NCBI GenBank assembly: GCA_002682825.1
Contig: NOKP01000028.1
Span: 310,001-374,000, forward strand
Reading direction: 5' to 3'
DNA length: 64,000 nt
Source of the DNA: Neonectria sp. B-13
Taxonomy: Eukaryota; Ascomycota; Sordariomycetes; Hypocreales; Nectriaceae
Below are positions 1 to 11,256 of this stretch, piece after piece. The translations under genes were made by a program, and so were the position numbers. Each line of letters starts with the position of its first letter. Position 1 is the stretch's first letter. The notes beneath the pieces are model-generated. The model worked only from the letters and a program-made list of their open reading frames with translations. It was not told the DNA's origin and did not search any database.

Positions 1-58
1 ATGTGAGCAAACCGTTCTCCAGTTCTTTGCGTTCAGCTCTCTCAATTTCAATTGCTAC

Positions 59-1944
59 TTACATCAGGGCTTGAGAAAGGCCGACCATGTCAGCAGTGAT
101 CATGCTAGAGAGGGCGATGTTCGTATTCATGGCTGCAGCCGATGCTTTTCTTTCTACGTTTGATAACCAAACCAGCGTTTCCCTGGGATGATTGAAGGCC
201 GGCTGATCGCCAAGATTTTGAAAGACAAAAGGACGATATAGGATGAGAATGGTGGATCTGGTTACAAGAATAAGTAAGAATAATTATGGAAATGCGGCAT
301 ATCTTACTCAAAGAACAACTCGAAATGATGCATGTGCAGGCTAACCACGGGGTCGGTGTAGGCCGTTTTGAGATTGTCTAAGTGGCAGCGATGTACTCGA
401 AGCTCTCTTTCTATGTTGTCAACTTCCAGATGGCTGTGAAGTGTCCGCTTGGCCAGCTGTTGCACCGAGAGAACTTTCGACAGGATACTTGTAAGGCTCA
501 GCAACTCAGCCCACAGCAAAACCAGGTCTTTGGTGTTCTCTGGGAGGTATTTTTGACGCGTCGTGTCTGAGATTTCAGACACCAAGCCTTCGGAATCGTT
601 AATATCAGGCTTGGGCGTATCGCAGTACGCGAGGTCGATGCGCATGGGCCTTCCCATGCCAGCTGACAGCCAGGCTTCTCGGAAGAAACAACACCACCAC
701 AAGTGACGCCACAAGTTTCGATCGATTGTCGGCCCAAATCGTGAGTGGCTAAGACTGGCATCAGGTTGACGATGCAACCCAATGCTCTGGGAGAGACTGA
801 TAGCGACGCCGTTCCAGTGCCAGGGCCCAAGCCTATCTTCTGTGTCCGAGTACCAAAACCCCATCAGCAGTACCGCTTGAATCAGTGTTATCTTGGAACG
901 TTCATGATCGGCATCATACAAAGCCTAAACATCGGTGATTAGATGAGCCTAAAACAACAGGACTCGCACCAGTATGGCACTGGAAACGATCGAAACCAGC
1001 GTACCCTGGCTCGAGCAAACATTGAACGCTTCATGTCTTTTCGGGACGTAAAACCTGCTGCCTGAATGGTTTCCATGCTTGCAAACTGTGCAGAAGTCAG
1101 ACACCTTCGTTTCTTCCAGATGAACCATGACGTGAGGAATCCATTGCCTACATTTGCAGCTGCCAGAAACATGCTCCATAGAAGATGAGGGCTCAAGACA
1201 TCTGATTCCGGGCTTTCAAATGCTTGGAGAAACGAGGAGGTACCTATAACTGGGAAGAAAGGATGGACGTATTGAAAGTACGCCCGAACAAGTGTTTGTT
1301 GGATTGAAAATACCGGCAGGTCGAAGCAGCCTCTTCGTTTCAACAAATCCAGCGTATCGGGATCAAGACTGGCTGAGTGTCTTGCTCTGACCAGAAAATG
1401 GCCACTTTTGCCTTGACGCTCTGGTTCACAGACGTCGGCGACTAGAGCAACACCTTGAGGATCACCTTTCGCAATGTCAGTAACTTACAGTGGAGAGTAT
1501 CTACGATCAATAATGCTTACCATACAATGGGGAACCGGTTCCTTCGGGAGAACTCTGAGAGTTTGTCGCTTGGGCTGCTTGGGTTTCAGAGTGATGTCCG
1601 AAGTGTTCCGCCAGCGGACGATATACTATTTCATCAAGGCTGGACGTGCGAGTCGAGAATTCCTCGTTCCTTGACGTTTGCGGCGGATCTCGTGTCCTGG
1701 CCATGCCACGAGGTCGGCGAAGCAAGTCAACTAGGCTGTCAGACAAAGATTTCGTGATAACTCACCTTTGGCTCTGTCTTGGTCGTGTTTGGCAATCCAC
1801 GTTGTCCAAGGCGCAGTTATTGCAGGGTGTCCCAGTCAACGCTATGCTGCACCGAACTTTGCGGGCGTGACAAGCATAACAGGCTGCGGCTGCTCTTTTT
1901 CTCGGATGGCCAGGCCTAGCGGTGATCGCTGAATGAGGTAACAT
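59..1944 (-). CDS. Zn2Cys6 fungal-specific transcription factor
   Basis: Probable nuclear DNA-binding regulator of 521 aa in six exons: 1944-1766, 1696-1521, 1465-1152, 1085-1005, 924-308, 257-59. I see a canonical Zn2Cys6 cluster with cysteines at residues 22, 25, 32, 41, 44 and 51. A glycine/valine-rich linker follows (LYGDPQGVALVADV), then a Fungal_trans middle homology domain (VHPFFPVI, AAANFASMETIQAAGF, LYDADHERSKITLIQAVLLMGFWYS, split by introns). The start at 1944 puts the cluster just after the N-terminus; an upstream in-frame Met at 2094 adds sequence with no recognised motif. The first intron's acceptor is the least certain. The last exon ends at TAA, but the bases there also read GTAAGT, so the protein may continue past the left edge. 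The general architecture resembles cutinase/fatty-acid type regulators; target genes are unknown. Confidence 0.82.
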
Positions 1945-2240
1945 TCTTGACCGCGATAGACCCAAGGCATCAAAGTTGGAAGGAAGTGTGAATGTTACTG
2001 GGTCGGAACCAAGTATAATGAAGCCTATATTTACCTCGGGAACTATGAAGTGTGGTTGACATTTGCTCTGACCTAGGAGCACGTGCCTCGGCAATTACAA
2101 AAGCGCGATGAACTTTGTTCCGACATTGAAGCACGTGAATTTGAAATGTGCCCACTATCAACTACCCACTTCCTCCACTCTAGCGCTTCAATTGTATCCA
2201 ACCCTATACAATCCTCATCCAAAACGAGTCTCGAAGCAGC

Positions 2241-3102
2241 TCACAGCCGATGCTGTTTGCTTCCAGAAATCAGCTTGCCCATCTCCGCCTGTGGAATCCC
2301 TTCGCAAAAGCGCTCCAGCCCACCGAACATCTCCAGCGGAGCCTGTTCGTCCTGTTCTCTAACCAATCGGCGACGCATCAGGGCTTTTGTTCCCAAGAGA
2401 CTCGAGCCAACCAGATGAGTATTGAAGGTTTGTCGCAGATATTCCATGACTTGTTCTCGGAAGTTGGTTTTGTCCGTAAAGACCTTGTTAACAAACCCGA
2501 CTTGAACGAGTTCGTTGACTGGTATCTTGCGGCCAAGGATCAGCGCTTCATTGGCCTTGCCTAGACCCATTCGATGGACAAACGCAACGCTGGCACCACC
2601 TTCAGCTACCAACCCCAATGAAGTGAACGGGGTCAATAAGTAGGCGTCGGAAACTGAATAAATGAAATCAGAGTGAGCAATGAGCGCCGCTGAAAGACCA
2701 ATGACTGGTCCGTTCAAGGCGGTCACAAGGATCTTCGAGTGGCTGTAGAAAGCTCTGGCCACGTCCAAATTATTATTGACAAGCTTAGGAAGCCAATAAG
2801 GACGAGACAGCATCTCCTCCATGGAAGGTGGGCTATCTTTGAGATCGGCGCCTCTTGTAGATAAGATATTAATACAAAAGCACATTGAAATATCAGGGGG
2901 GTTTGGCCTACGCGGAGAAGAAGGAGCCCTCTCCAATGAGGAGAGTTACATAGACATCGTTGTTTGCGTCTGCTTCTCGAAGCAAACTTGCCAAACGATA
3001 GTACGAGCTCTGTGTCATAGAGTTGAACTTCGTCGGGTTGTTGAGTGTGATGATGGCAAAAATGCCATCATAGTCAAGGCGAATGAGGCTTTTGTCAGAC
3101 AT
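2241..3102 (-). CDS. peroxisomal delta3,delta2-enoyl-CoA isomerase (crotonase family)
   Basis: Crotonase-fold protein of 267 aa in two exons (3102-2912 and 2853-2241; 58-bp intron). It should shift double bonds of unsaturated enoyl-CoAs so that they can enter peroxisomal beta-oxidation. The oxyanion-hole segments are visible: FFSAGADLKD spans the exon junction, followed by LNGPVIGLSAAL. A candidate catalytic glutamate sits in GLVAEGGAS. The C-terminus is SKQHRL, and HRL is the PTS1-like tripeptide known from yeast Eci1, so peroxisomal import is likely. Length fits the family. A TATATATA lies about 90 bp upstream of the start, and CCTCGG-type fatty-acid response cores lie about 255-300 bp upstream. 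A plain enoyl-CoA hydratase is the alternative, but the HRL end favours the isomerase. Confidence 0.9.
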
Positions 3103-3550
3103 TCTAACGGTGGAAAACTGATGGTAACAAATGGTGTTGATGGATTACTTCTAGTTCGTGTGGGACAATAACCATGGTACTGAGATATGGTGTATATATA
3201 GTCGTCCAGCTCTCCCAGTGAACATTATTCGACCCTCTTTGCCGCGGCATCTCCTTTTGTAAAAGTCCTTTGTTCTTTTGCTACTATAGCTCTGATCTAT
3301 CCAATGAGGGTATGTGAGAAAGAGTGAGAAACAATTGCCGCGGCATACTTGTCACGCCGAGGCGACTTTGTCATGATGCCGGGGCAATATCGGAACCCTC
3401 GGAGGAAGTCCAGCGCCGCGGATAATCTCGCCACACTTCTTTGTTGGTAGTCATCCACTCGGTGACGTACTTATGTGCCTAATTCGGGAAACCACATCAT
3501 GGCTGTGAATTCTCTAGCGCTGCGCTCAGAAGGCCAGAACTTCGAGCAAG
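3103..3550. promoter_or_regulatory. divergent intergenic promoter region of the isomerase and thioesterase relic
   Basis: No gene seen. A TATATATA sits at 3193-3200, about 91 bp upstream of the isomerase start on the minus strand. CCGAGG at 3357-3362 and CCTCGG at 3397-3402 match the core bound by FarA/FarB and CTF1-beta type fatty-acid regulators. The same interval lies upstream of the broken thioesterase gene on the plus strand. Confidence 0.5.
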
Positions 3551-4106
3551 ATGACGGACTCGGCCTGCCTCCTCCTACTTGCCGTCATTATCCTCGTGAA
3601 GTCGTTGCCTCTCGTATGGCACGTGAGTTTTATGTATACGCTTTAGCATAAGAGCTGACCAAGCTAATCTCGACCAGTTCTGATTTTTCTGGGCGCTGAT
3701 CAGGCGAAGGCTCTGTTACGGCTCAAAACTATCAACGCGGCTAACGAGCCGACACTTGTTCCTCCCTTCCACTGTCGTATCAAGGTCACCTGTTACCGAA
3801 TGCGACTTTAACCTTCACAAGTAAAACTGGACATATTTCACTGACCTGGATATCTCCAGAGCTCCCTTGAGTGGCTTACTCTTCACTCCAATGTTCTTGG
3901 GAAGCACAGACTTCGGAAGGTGTAACTTGATCGTGGGTGCTGTTTTCTGCGCCTTCCGAAAAGAGATAAAGCCTTATCAATCTTACAGGCTTTGGACCAA
4001 GATTGTTAGCTGGGATGATAAATGGATCTATACGGTTACTCATTTCGTTTTAAAAGGCAAATTTCAACCTAGAAAATACATTATACCTATATCTTCAAAG
4101 ACTTAA
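3551..4106 (+). pseudogene. decayed HotDog thioesterase (THEM6-like) relic
   Basis: Remains of a fungal THEM6-like acyl-CoA thioesterase. The first exon (3551-3622, MTDSACLLLLAVIILV...) gives a hydrophobic N-terminal anchor, followed by a GTGAGT donor. The conserved core is readable only across frames. CDFNLHK is followed by an in-frame TAA where the family has a polar residue; then come YFTDLDISRAPL and later FCAFRKEIKPYQSY and WTKIVSWDDKWIYTVTHFV. At least one frameshift (around 3780) and one stop (around 3823) break it. The C-terminus fades into AT-rich DNA at about 4080, so the 3' end is truncated or mutated. It directly adjoins the RIP-affected island, which may have caused the damage. 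Confidence 0.65.
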
Positions 4107-4938
4107 AAGTAATAGTATTATTACTGCCAATTAGGGTAAACCAATCTACTGTATTTAGAGAGTTTAGTACATATCTTACTCAACTCTTTAACTCTTAACT
4201 TCTAATAGTAACTATATATATATTATAAAGCTATCCCTCTATGAGGGAACCTAATGTGTAATGATTACTGTGTTATGCATTGATTTCTTTGTCTTGAGCC
4301 TGGTTGGTTTTAAAGTTCTTTATTAACCTTTGCATCTAACCCGAACCTATCTACCTTTTCTATCCAGTCTAAGTTTTTCCTTAACCCCTGTTCCTAGTAC
4401 ATAATCCTTCCCCCCAATTTCACAATACCAGACTAGCTGGCCATCCGCACTAGTTCTATGCACCCTAGCAGCTCCTAGAACCATAGGGCATATTCGTCTC
4501 TAGTTAATTTGTTAGTAATAGCTTTGTTCTAGTATAATCTAGCTTCTAATCTTCTAGTGAGCTTTTTAAGAAACTCCTTTTCCTCTTTAATAAAGCTAAT
4601 ATTATTGACTTTAGTACCTTTATCATTTAGGAGTAGATAGTAGCTAAATATAACTAGATATATTATTTGAATAGTACTAACTACTATATAGCTAGACTTA
4701 AAGCTACTAAAGTTATAGATTTTAGTCTAATAAAGCTACTACTTATACTTAATAGGCTTAATCTTTTTATCTAAAGAGTAATAGTATTCTATTTTATATG
4801 CTTTATAGCTCTATTTCTTACTATTAGGTTATAAGATATAGTAAGTAATAGTAAAAGTAGAATGCATTATAATTGTATTATATTATATTATAGTATATTA
4901 AGAAAGAGGGAAAAAAGCTAATTAAACTTATTAGCTTA
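4107..4938. other. AT-rich flank of the transposon island
   Basis: No coding sequence found. TA-rich DNA interrupted by one less-biased patch (about 4250-4500) that I cannot assign. The low C and G content and abundant TpA match the neighbouring element, so this is probably an older RIP-mutated repeat into which the copia element inserted. Confidence 0.5.
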
Positions 4939-4943
4939 ATAAA

Positions 4944-5507
4944 TGTTAGAAAAGATATGGCCTGCTTAATAGGGTAATTAAAATCAGTAAAATAAGTAAC
5001 TAATAGGATAGGAGACTTCTCATAGCAATAGGGGTCTCTGAAGAAGGTTCTTAAGACAATAGAATAGCTCATTGGATAGAGCAAGAAAAGTGGGTTAGAA
5101 TGATGTTCTTATTGGGTCAATTGAGTAAGAATTGAGTGCATGAGATGCTTAGATAGCTATGGATAGAGTGGGCAGATGCTCTCTCTTTATAGACAAATTG
5201 TCTAAGATCCAATAGACCAATTGTAACCAGGCCAGGCTCATCAGATAGGCCAGAAGCAGATTTATATCATACATTATGTGTATGATGATTGGATAGGTTA
5301 CTGTTGTATTATTAGTGGTTTAGAAAAGAGGTTTCTAAACTTTGTTCAGATAACTCAGAAAGCTAATTGAGATATGATTGGACTAATAGGGTAATAGTAA
5401 TAGACCTATATAGTACATATATAGTATAAATAATACTATATTATGTAATATCTGTAGATATTTTGCTAGGATTTATTAAGCCTAGTTATAGTTTATTAGC
5501 TTTAATA
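4944..5507 (-). repeat. copia 3' LTR (left copy)
   Basis: 564 bp. On the plus strand it begins TGTTAG and ends TTTAATA; the element's terminal TG/CA has become TA at one end. It aligns without gaps to 10688-11251. The roughly two dozen differences are all transitions, and about 20 of them place A or T in this copy, so it is the more heavily mutated LTR. Confidence 0.93.
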
Positions 5508-5508
5508 G

Positions 5509-5516
5509 CCTCTCTT
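5509..5516 (-). other. copia polypurine tract
   Basis: AAGAGAGG on the minus strand, one base from the inner edge of the 3' LTR. This is where plus-strand DNA priming would occur. Position and composition fit; the call depends on the LTR boundary. Confidence 0.55.
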
Positions 5517-5899
5517 AAAGATATAAGAGCTATACTAGTATTTATAGTATAGAAAAATATATAGGCTTATAGAGCTCTTATAGCTTTATAATTATAGAGA
5601 AAAAATAAACTCTATTTATAAGGTTATTATAAGAGAAAAAAATAAAAACTCTTATTCTTTTAATTTTAATCTTTTAAGATTAAAGAAAAAGGGTTATAGT
5701 TATAGTTATAATTATATATACTTAATAAAACCTTTATAATAGGAAACTTAAGTATTATTTATGTATATATATATCTTAATAAAAAACCTTTTAAGGAAAA
5801 AATTAAGAGTTATAGTAAAGGAAAAGCTTTTTAAGCTAGAAAAACCTTTATTATATTATCTAAGAGATAGTAAGTCTCTTAGTCTTATAAAGTCTATAG

Positions 5900-8800
5900 G
5901 TCCTAGGCTTTTAGTAAAGAAATCAGCTATATTATCTTTACTTCTTATAGAAAATAGTTTAATATTTCCTTTTCTAACCTTATCTCTAGTGAAATGATAG
6001 GCTATATTAATATGCTTAGATCTCTTATGAAATTCTGAATTTTCTGCTATTTTCTTAGTAGCTTTATTGTCTATTAAAATAGAAGGTATAGCCCTATTAT
6101 AACTTAAAGAGAGATTAATATTTAAATATTTATATAAATAAGATAAATATTTAGCCTCTTTAGTAGCCTCTCTTAGGGCTATATATTCAGATTCATAAGA
6201 GCTTAAAGCTACTGATTTCTGTTTTATAGTATTCTAGCTAATAAGGTTATTAGCTATATAGAAGCAGTATCCACTAGTGGATTTCCTATCTTCTAGGCTA
6301 GAGCCCTAATCAGCATTAGTATAACCTCTTATAATACTATAATAAGATTCTAGATTTATATTATAGTTATAATAAAGTCCTAAAGTAGGATATTTATTAA
6401 GGTATTTTTATATCTTATTTAAAGCATTAAAATGGCTTTTATTAGGTTTAGATACAAATCTAGAGCAGTTATTAACTGGATATGCTATATTAGGCCTAGT
6501 CTTTATAGATAGAAATAGTAAAGAATCTATTTCTTCTTGAAATTCTAGTATATCTTCTTTAGAAGTATTTATTTTAGCTTTTATAAGCTTTTCTCCTGCC
6601 TGAGAAGGAGTATTAGAGGTTTCTATAGATCCTTTATTATACTGTATAATTTTATTATATAGATATTTATTCTGATTTATATAAAAGCCTTTATTCTCTC
6701 TGTTTATAGTTATATATATTCCTAAGAAGTCTTTAACTTCTCCTAAAGACTGGACTTTAAGGTCTTTAGATAGCTTATAGGTTATATCTTCTATATTTTT
6801 ATTATTGGGCCTAATAAATAGAAGATTATCTATATGGATAATTATACTTATTTTATAGTTATTATTGATGAATACCCCTTTATCAAATGGTATAGACTTA
6901 AATCCTAGATTATATAATTTATTAGAGAGATATTTATATTAGAGTCTAGGGCTCTATTTGAGGCTATATAAAGCTTTATTAAGCTTTAGGACTATAGAAT
7001 TCTCTTCTAATTTATCTATATATTCCTTTTTAAGCTTATAATAAGACTTTATATAGTCTTTAAAGCCTATAGGTAATATAGTATAAATTTCTTTATTTAT
7101 ATTAGCATATATAAAAGCATTTTTTATATTATACTGTAATATAGAATAATTATTAGCTATAGCTAATATTAAGAGAATTCTTATAGTCTTAGGTCTAGCT
7201 GTAGTTGCAAAGGTTTTATTATAGTCTATACTAAATATTTGGTTATAGCCTTGTACTACCCATCTGGACTTATACTTGATAATATTATTATTATTATTAG
7301 TTTTTATTTTATAGACTCATTGGCCTCCTAAGGCTTTTCTTCCTTTAGGAAGGGTTTTTATAGTCTAAGTATTTTACCTTATAAGTTTATCTATTTCTAC
7401 TTTCATAGAAATATTCCATTTATCTTTATCTATACTAGATAAAGCTTCTTTATAGGTATTAGGTTCTAAAGGATTTCCTTTATTTACTAGAGCTAGTATA
7501 TTAGGGTATTCCTTATAATCCTTATAGAAATCAGCTGGCTTCTTAGGAATATCAACTGATAGTTTAGGCAAATTAGCCTCTCTTACTTTAATAGGCTGAT
7601 TTATATCCTTATTAATAGTAGAGTTCCTAAGAATAGGAAGAGACTTAAAGTCTAGGCTATTTTTATGGTCTAGAAAGCAGTTTTCTAGTATAACTATATC
7701 CCTAGATATTATAATTCGGCATTTATTATAGTCCCAGATTTTATAGCTATTTTCTAAATAGCCTATAATAATGCCTTTATATGCTCTAGTATCTAGTTTA
7801 TCACTAAGGGTTTTATTCTTATAATATACTATAGATCTAAAAACTTTTATATTTTCTAGATCTTTTAGTTTTATATATATATTATCTCTCTTTTCTAAAG
7901 GAGATAAATAGTTAATATTAGAATGTAGGGTTCTATTATAAATATAAGTTATAGCTTTTAAAGCTTCTCCCTATAGGTATTTAGGCAGATTAGCTATAAA
8001 TAAAACAGCTCTTATTTTATTTAATAAAGTCCTATTTATTCTCTTAGCTGCCCTATTAGGCTCTAAGGTATTAGGAGGGTTAGAATTATATTCTATACTA
8101 CTTTTTAAGCAAAAAGGCCTTAAATTATAAAGATATTCTTTAGCATTATCTGAAAAAACCTCCTTAACTTTTAAATTAAGGCTATTATTTTCAGCTTTAG
8201 CTTTAAATTCTTTAAATTTAAGTAAAACCTTGCTTTTATTCCTAATTAAATAGGTTTCTAAATATTTAGTCCCTTTATCTATAAAGGTTATAAAGTAATA
8301 GTATTTATCATATGTAGGGATCCTAGTAGGGCCTTAAATATCTATTACTATTTTATCTAGATATTTATAATCTTTATTAGAGCTTTTTCTATTAATTTTA
8401 TTAATAGCTTTAGCTTTTATACAGTTTTCATACTGAATTATTTTTATAATATCTGCCTTTTTTATATTATAATATTTATCTCTATTTCTATAGAGTATTT
8501 TCTTTAGGGATTTATAATTTAAATGCTCTAATCTTAAATGCTAGTTATATAAGTCTATATCTATAGCCTTATTATTATTATTATTTTCTTTATCTATAGA
8601 TAAGATATTAGTAGTAAAGGAAGGACTTACCTTAGTCTTATCTTTATTACTAATAATAATAGGTATATAGTATAGATTATTCTCTTTAATTCCTTTAGTT
8701 ATAATATCTCCTTTATTATTTATAAGAAATAGCTTGCTATTTCCTATAAAGGAATATATATTATATAAAGAGGACTGGCTAAGAATATTCACTCCTAATT

Positions 8801-10170
8801 CAGGGATAAAATAGCAGTTTCTTAGGATATATTTATTCTTATTATCTAGGAATCTAATAATTATATCTCTATAGCCTTTTACAATTAAGGAAGAAGCTTT
8901 TCCCTAATTTACTTTCTAATTTATAGACTTATAATTAAGAAAATAACTTTTATTAGATACTATATGCCTAGTAGTATCTGTATCATATATAAATTTAGCT
9001 ATTTCTTTATTATTATTATAGAAAGATAAGGGATTTACCTTTATTTCTTTAAGAAGTTTCTTTAAAGAGGGTAAATAGGATATTAGATGCCCTAGAGTAT
9101 TATTAGCTTTTCTTTCTTTTAAGGAAAATTCAGAGAGATATACCCCAATATCAAAATTATCTTCTGATATCTCTCTAAAATCTCTATCTAATTCTATTAT
9201 AGAATTAGAATAAGATATAGAGCTTTTAGGGCTATTTAGAGGGCTTTCTTCCATAGGAGTATTTTCCTTTAGGGAAAATAGCTTCTCTTGCCTCTCTTTT
9301 CTTTCTTCTCTTTTAGAAGGACTGGCCTTTTCTTTATCTTTTTCCTTTTCTTGCCTATTTCTAGGTTTAGAAAAAGGGGTCTTTTTAACCCTATTATTAT
9401 CCCTTATTTTAAAGCCCTTAGGAGCTTTATTAGGATGTAGAAAATAGCAATCTTTATCTAAATGGCCTTGCATTTTGCAATAGGAACATTTAAGTGCTAT
9501 TTTCTTCTTTTTCCAGGGTTTTTTAGTTATTTTAACTAAATTAATCTAATTTTCATTACTTTTAAGTCTTTTAGATTCATCTATAAGACTAGAAGATAAA
9601 GATTCAAGGTTATAAGCATTAGGATTAGATCTTAATGCTTAGGAAATATTAGTTATATAGCTATTAAAGGATTCATTAAGATTATTAAGAATCCAAGCTA
9701 TTATAACCTTTTTAGGGATTTTTATATCCCTAGCTTCTAGCTCATTAGATACTTCTTTTACCTTATTTAAATATTCTTCTATAGTAGAAAAATTCATAAA
9801 TGAGATATTAAAGAATTCCTTTATAAGTAGAAATTCAGAAGTAAAACCTAAAGAATTATAGAGGCTTTTAAGGCTATCCTAAGCAGATTTAGCATTTATA
9901 AGATGCTTAATCTATAGTAGGGGTCTATCTTCTAATAGAAGATGTATATTAGCTAAGGCTTTATTACTTTTAGGGTGATTTTCTAGTCTTATAGCTTGTA
10001 TAAGCCTTTCTTTAGTAAGAAAAGCTTCTATTCTTATAGCTTAAGTTATATAGTTTTTACTATTCTTAAGCTTAGAGATATGGTAATTTTTATTACTATT
10101 TCCTATATTTAATTCCTTATTTTTAAAGAATTAAATTATATATAATCTTTTTAAAGATAAAAAGAAAGGA
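5900..10170 (-). pseudogene. copia gag-pol remnant
   Basis: Mostly one reading direction with recurrent stops. Visible parts, in translation order: gag C-terminus with a CX2CX4HX4C knuckle at 9488-9447; a DTDTT protease-like site near 8970-8984; the GAG-pre-integrase/integrase N-terminus HLRLEHLNYKS near 8500-8540; an integrase core (8340 to about 7900) with PNTLEPNRAAKRINRTLL; RT from about 7570 with ALYSLKQSPR; the RT active-site box reading HIDN at 6836-6825 where YVDD is usual; and RNase H with VALSSYESEYIALREA and FHKRSKHINIAYHF. Lost Trp codons include 8541-8543 (TAG), 8334-8336 (TAA) and 7971-7973 (TAG). An integrase zinc cysteine reads Tyr (YENC). All of these fit G-to-A change on the coding strand. 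Confidence 0.9.
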
Positions 10171-10675
10171 ATTTTACTGGTAAAAGAGTGTTATTTAAAT
10201 CTATATAAAATAGATACAAAAAGAGTGATTTTTAATCCTCAGTTTCAATTGAAGAAAATACTTCAATTGGCTCTTTTTCAGCTTCCTAATCCTGATTTCT
10301 TTCTAAAGAAATAGGCTTTTTATTAGTAAAGATATATAGGATATATCCCTTATTAAAAGGAGTTATACCTTGGTTATTGGTTGCTTTAAAGCATCTAGTG
10401 CCCCAAGGAGGAAAATGACTTCTTTTGGTAGCCCTAGGAGCTCTAGTCTTAGAAATTGGCTTATAAAGACTAATTAGAGTAGAGAGATTTAAGGGTTCTT
10501 TAAGAATATCTTCCTGGAAGGCAAATTGGTATGTAAGACTTATAATAAAGTCTTTAACCTTTGTAGTAAAGGTAGGGGTTATAGAGGATTGAATTCTACT
10601 ATTTAAAGCAGGAAATTCAAGTATAAAGGGCAGGCAATGGCTGGAGACGTTAATCACGTGATTGGATGCGTATCC

Positions 10676-10687
10676 GGGCTTATAACC
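10676..10687 (-). other. copia primer-binding site, initiator-tRNA-Met half-tRNA type
   Basis: The minus strand reads GGTTATAAGCCC directly after the 5' LTR. The plus strand (GGGCTTATAACC) equals the anticodon arm of eukaryotic initiator tRNA-Met, GGGCTCATAACC, except for one C-to-T in a CpA context, which is the RIP signature. Copia elements of this class prime from the cleaved 5' half of that tRNA. Confidence 0.7.
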
Positions 10688-11251
10688 TGTTAGAAAAGAT
10701 ATGGCCTGCTCAATAGGGTAATCAAAATCAGTAAAATAAGTAACTAATAGGATAGGAGACTTCTCATAGCAATAGGGGTCTCTGAAGAAGGTTCTTGAGA
10801 CAATAGAATAGCTCATTGGATAGAGCAAGAAAAGTGGGTTAGAATGATGTTCTTATTGGGTCAATTGAGTAAGAATTGAGTGCATGAGATGCTTAGATAG
10901 CTATGGATAGAGTGGGCAGATGCTCTCTCTTTATAGACAAATTGTCTAAGATCCAATAGACCAATTGCAACCGGGCCAGGCTCATCGGATAGGCTGGAAG
11001 CAGATTTACATCATACATTATGTGTATGATGATTGGATAGGTCACTGTTGTGTTATTAGTGGTTTAGAAAAGAGGTTTCTAAACTTTGTCTGGATAACTC
11101 GGAAAGCTAATCGAGATATGATCGGACCAATGGGGTAATAGTAATAGACCTATATAGTATATATACAGTATAAATAATACTGTATTATGTAATATCTGTA
11201 GATATTTTGCTAGGATTTATTAAGCCTAGTTATAGTTTATTAGCTTTAATA
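10688..11251 (-). repeat. copia 5' LTR (right copy)
   Basis: 564 bp, the same length as the left copy. It retains C or G at about 20 of the sites where the left copy has T or A, and is the reverse at about three. It is followed directly by the ATAAA target duplication. Confidence 0.93.
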
Positions 11252-11256
11252 ATAAA

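Larger units (their letters stand above)
4944..11251 (-). mobile_element. RIP-degraded Ty1/copia LTR retrotransposon, structurally complete
   Basis: A 6308-bp element read on the minus strand. It is bounded by two direct 564-bp LTRs and a 5-bp target duplication, ATAAA, at 4939-4943 and 11252-11256. Order on the minus strand: 5' LTR, primer-binding site, gag with CCHC knuckle, protease, integrase, reverse transcriptase, RNase H, polypurine tract, 3' LTR. This order, with integrase before RT, defines Ty1/copia. The body is extremely AT-rich, and many tryptophan codons have become TAG or TAA, so it cannot encode a working polyprotein. The element is nested in other AT-rich DNA between the thioesterase relic and the foldback element. 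Confidence 0.93.

Noticed and set aside
5761..5997. Plus-strand open frame in the AT-rich island
   Set aside because: It is the antisense of the copia RNase H region; low G+C makes chance frames and odd compositions common.
10286..10828. 180-codon minus-strand frame crossing the right LTR boundary
   Set aside because: It starts inside the LTR and crosses the primer site, so it is not a separate gene. At most it is an untranslated leader region with chance coding potential.
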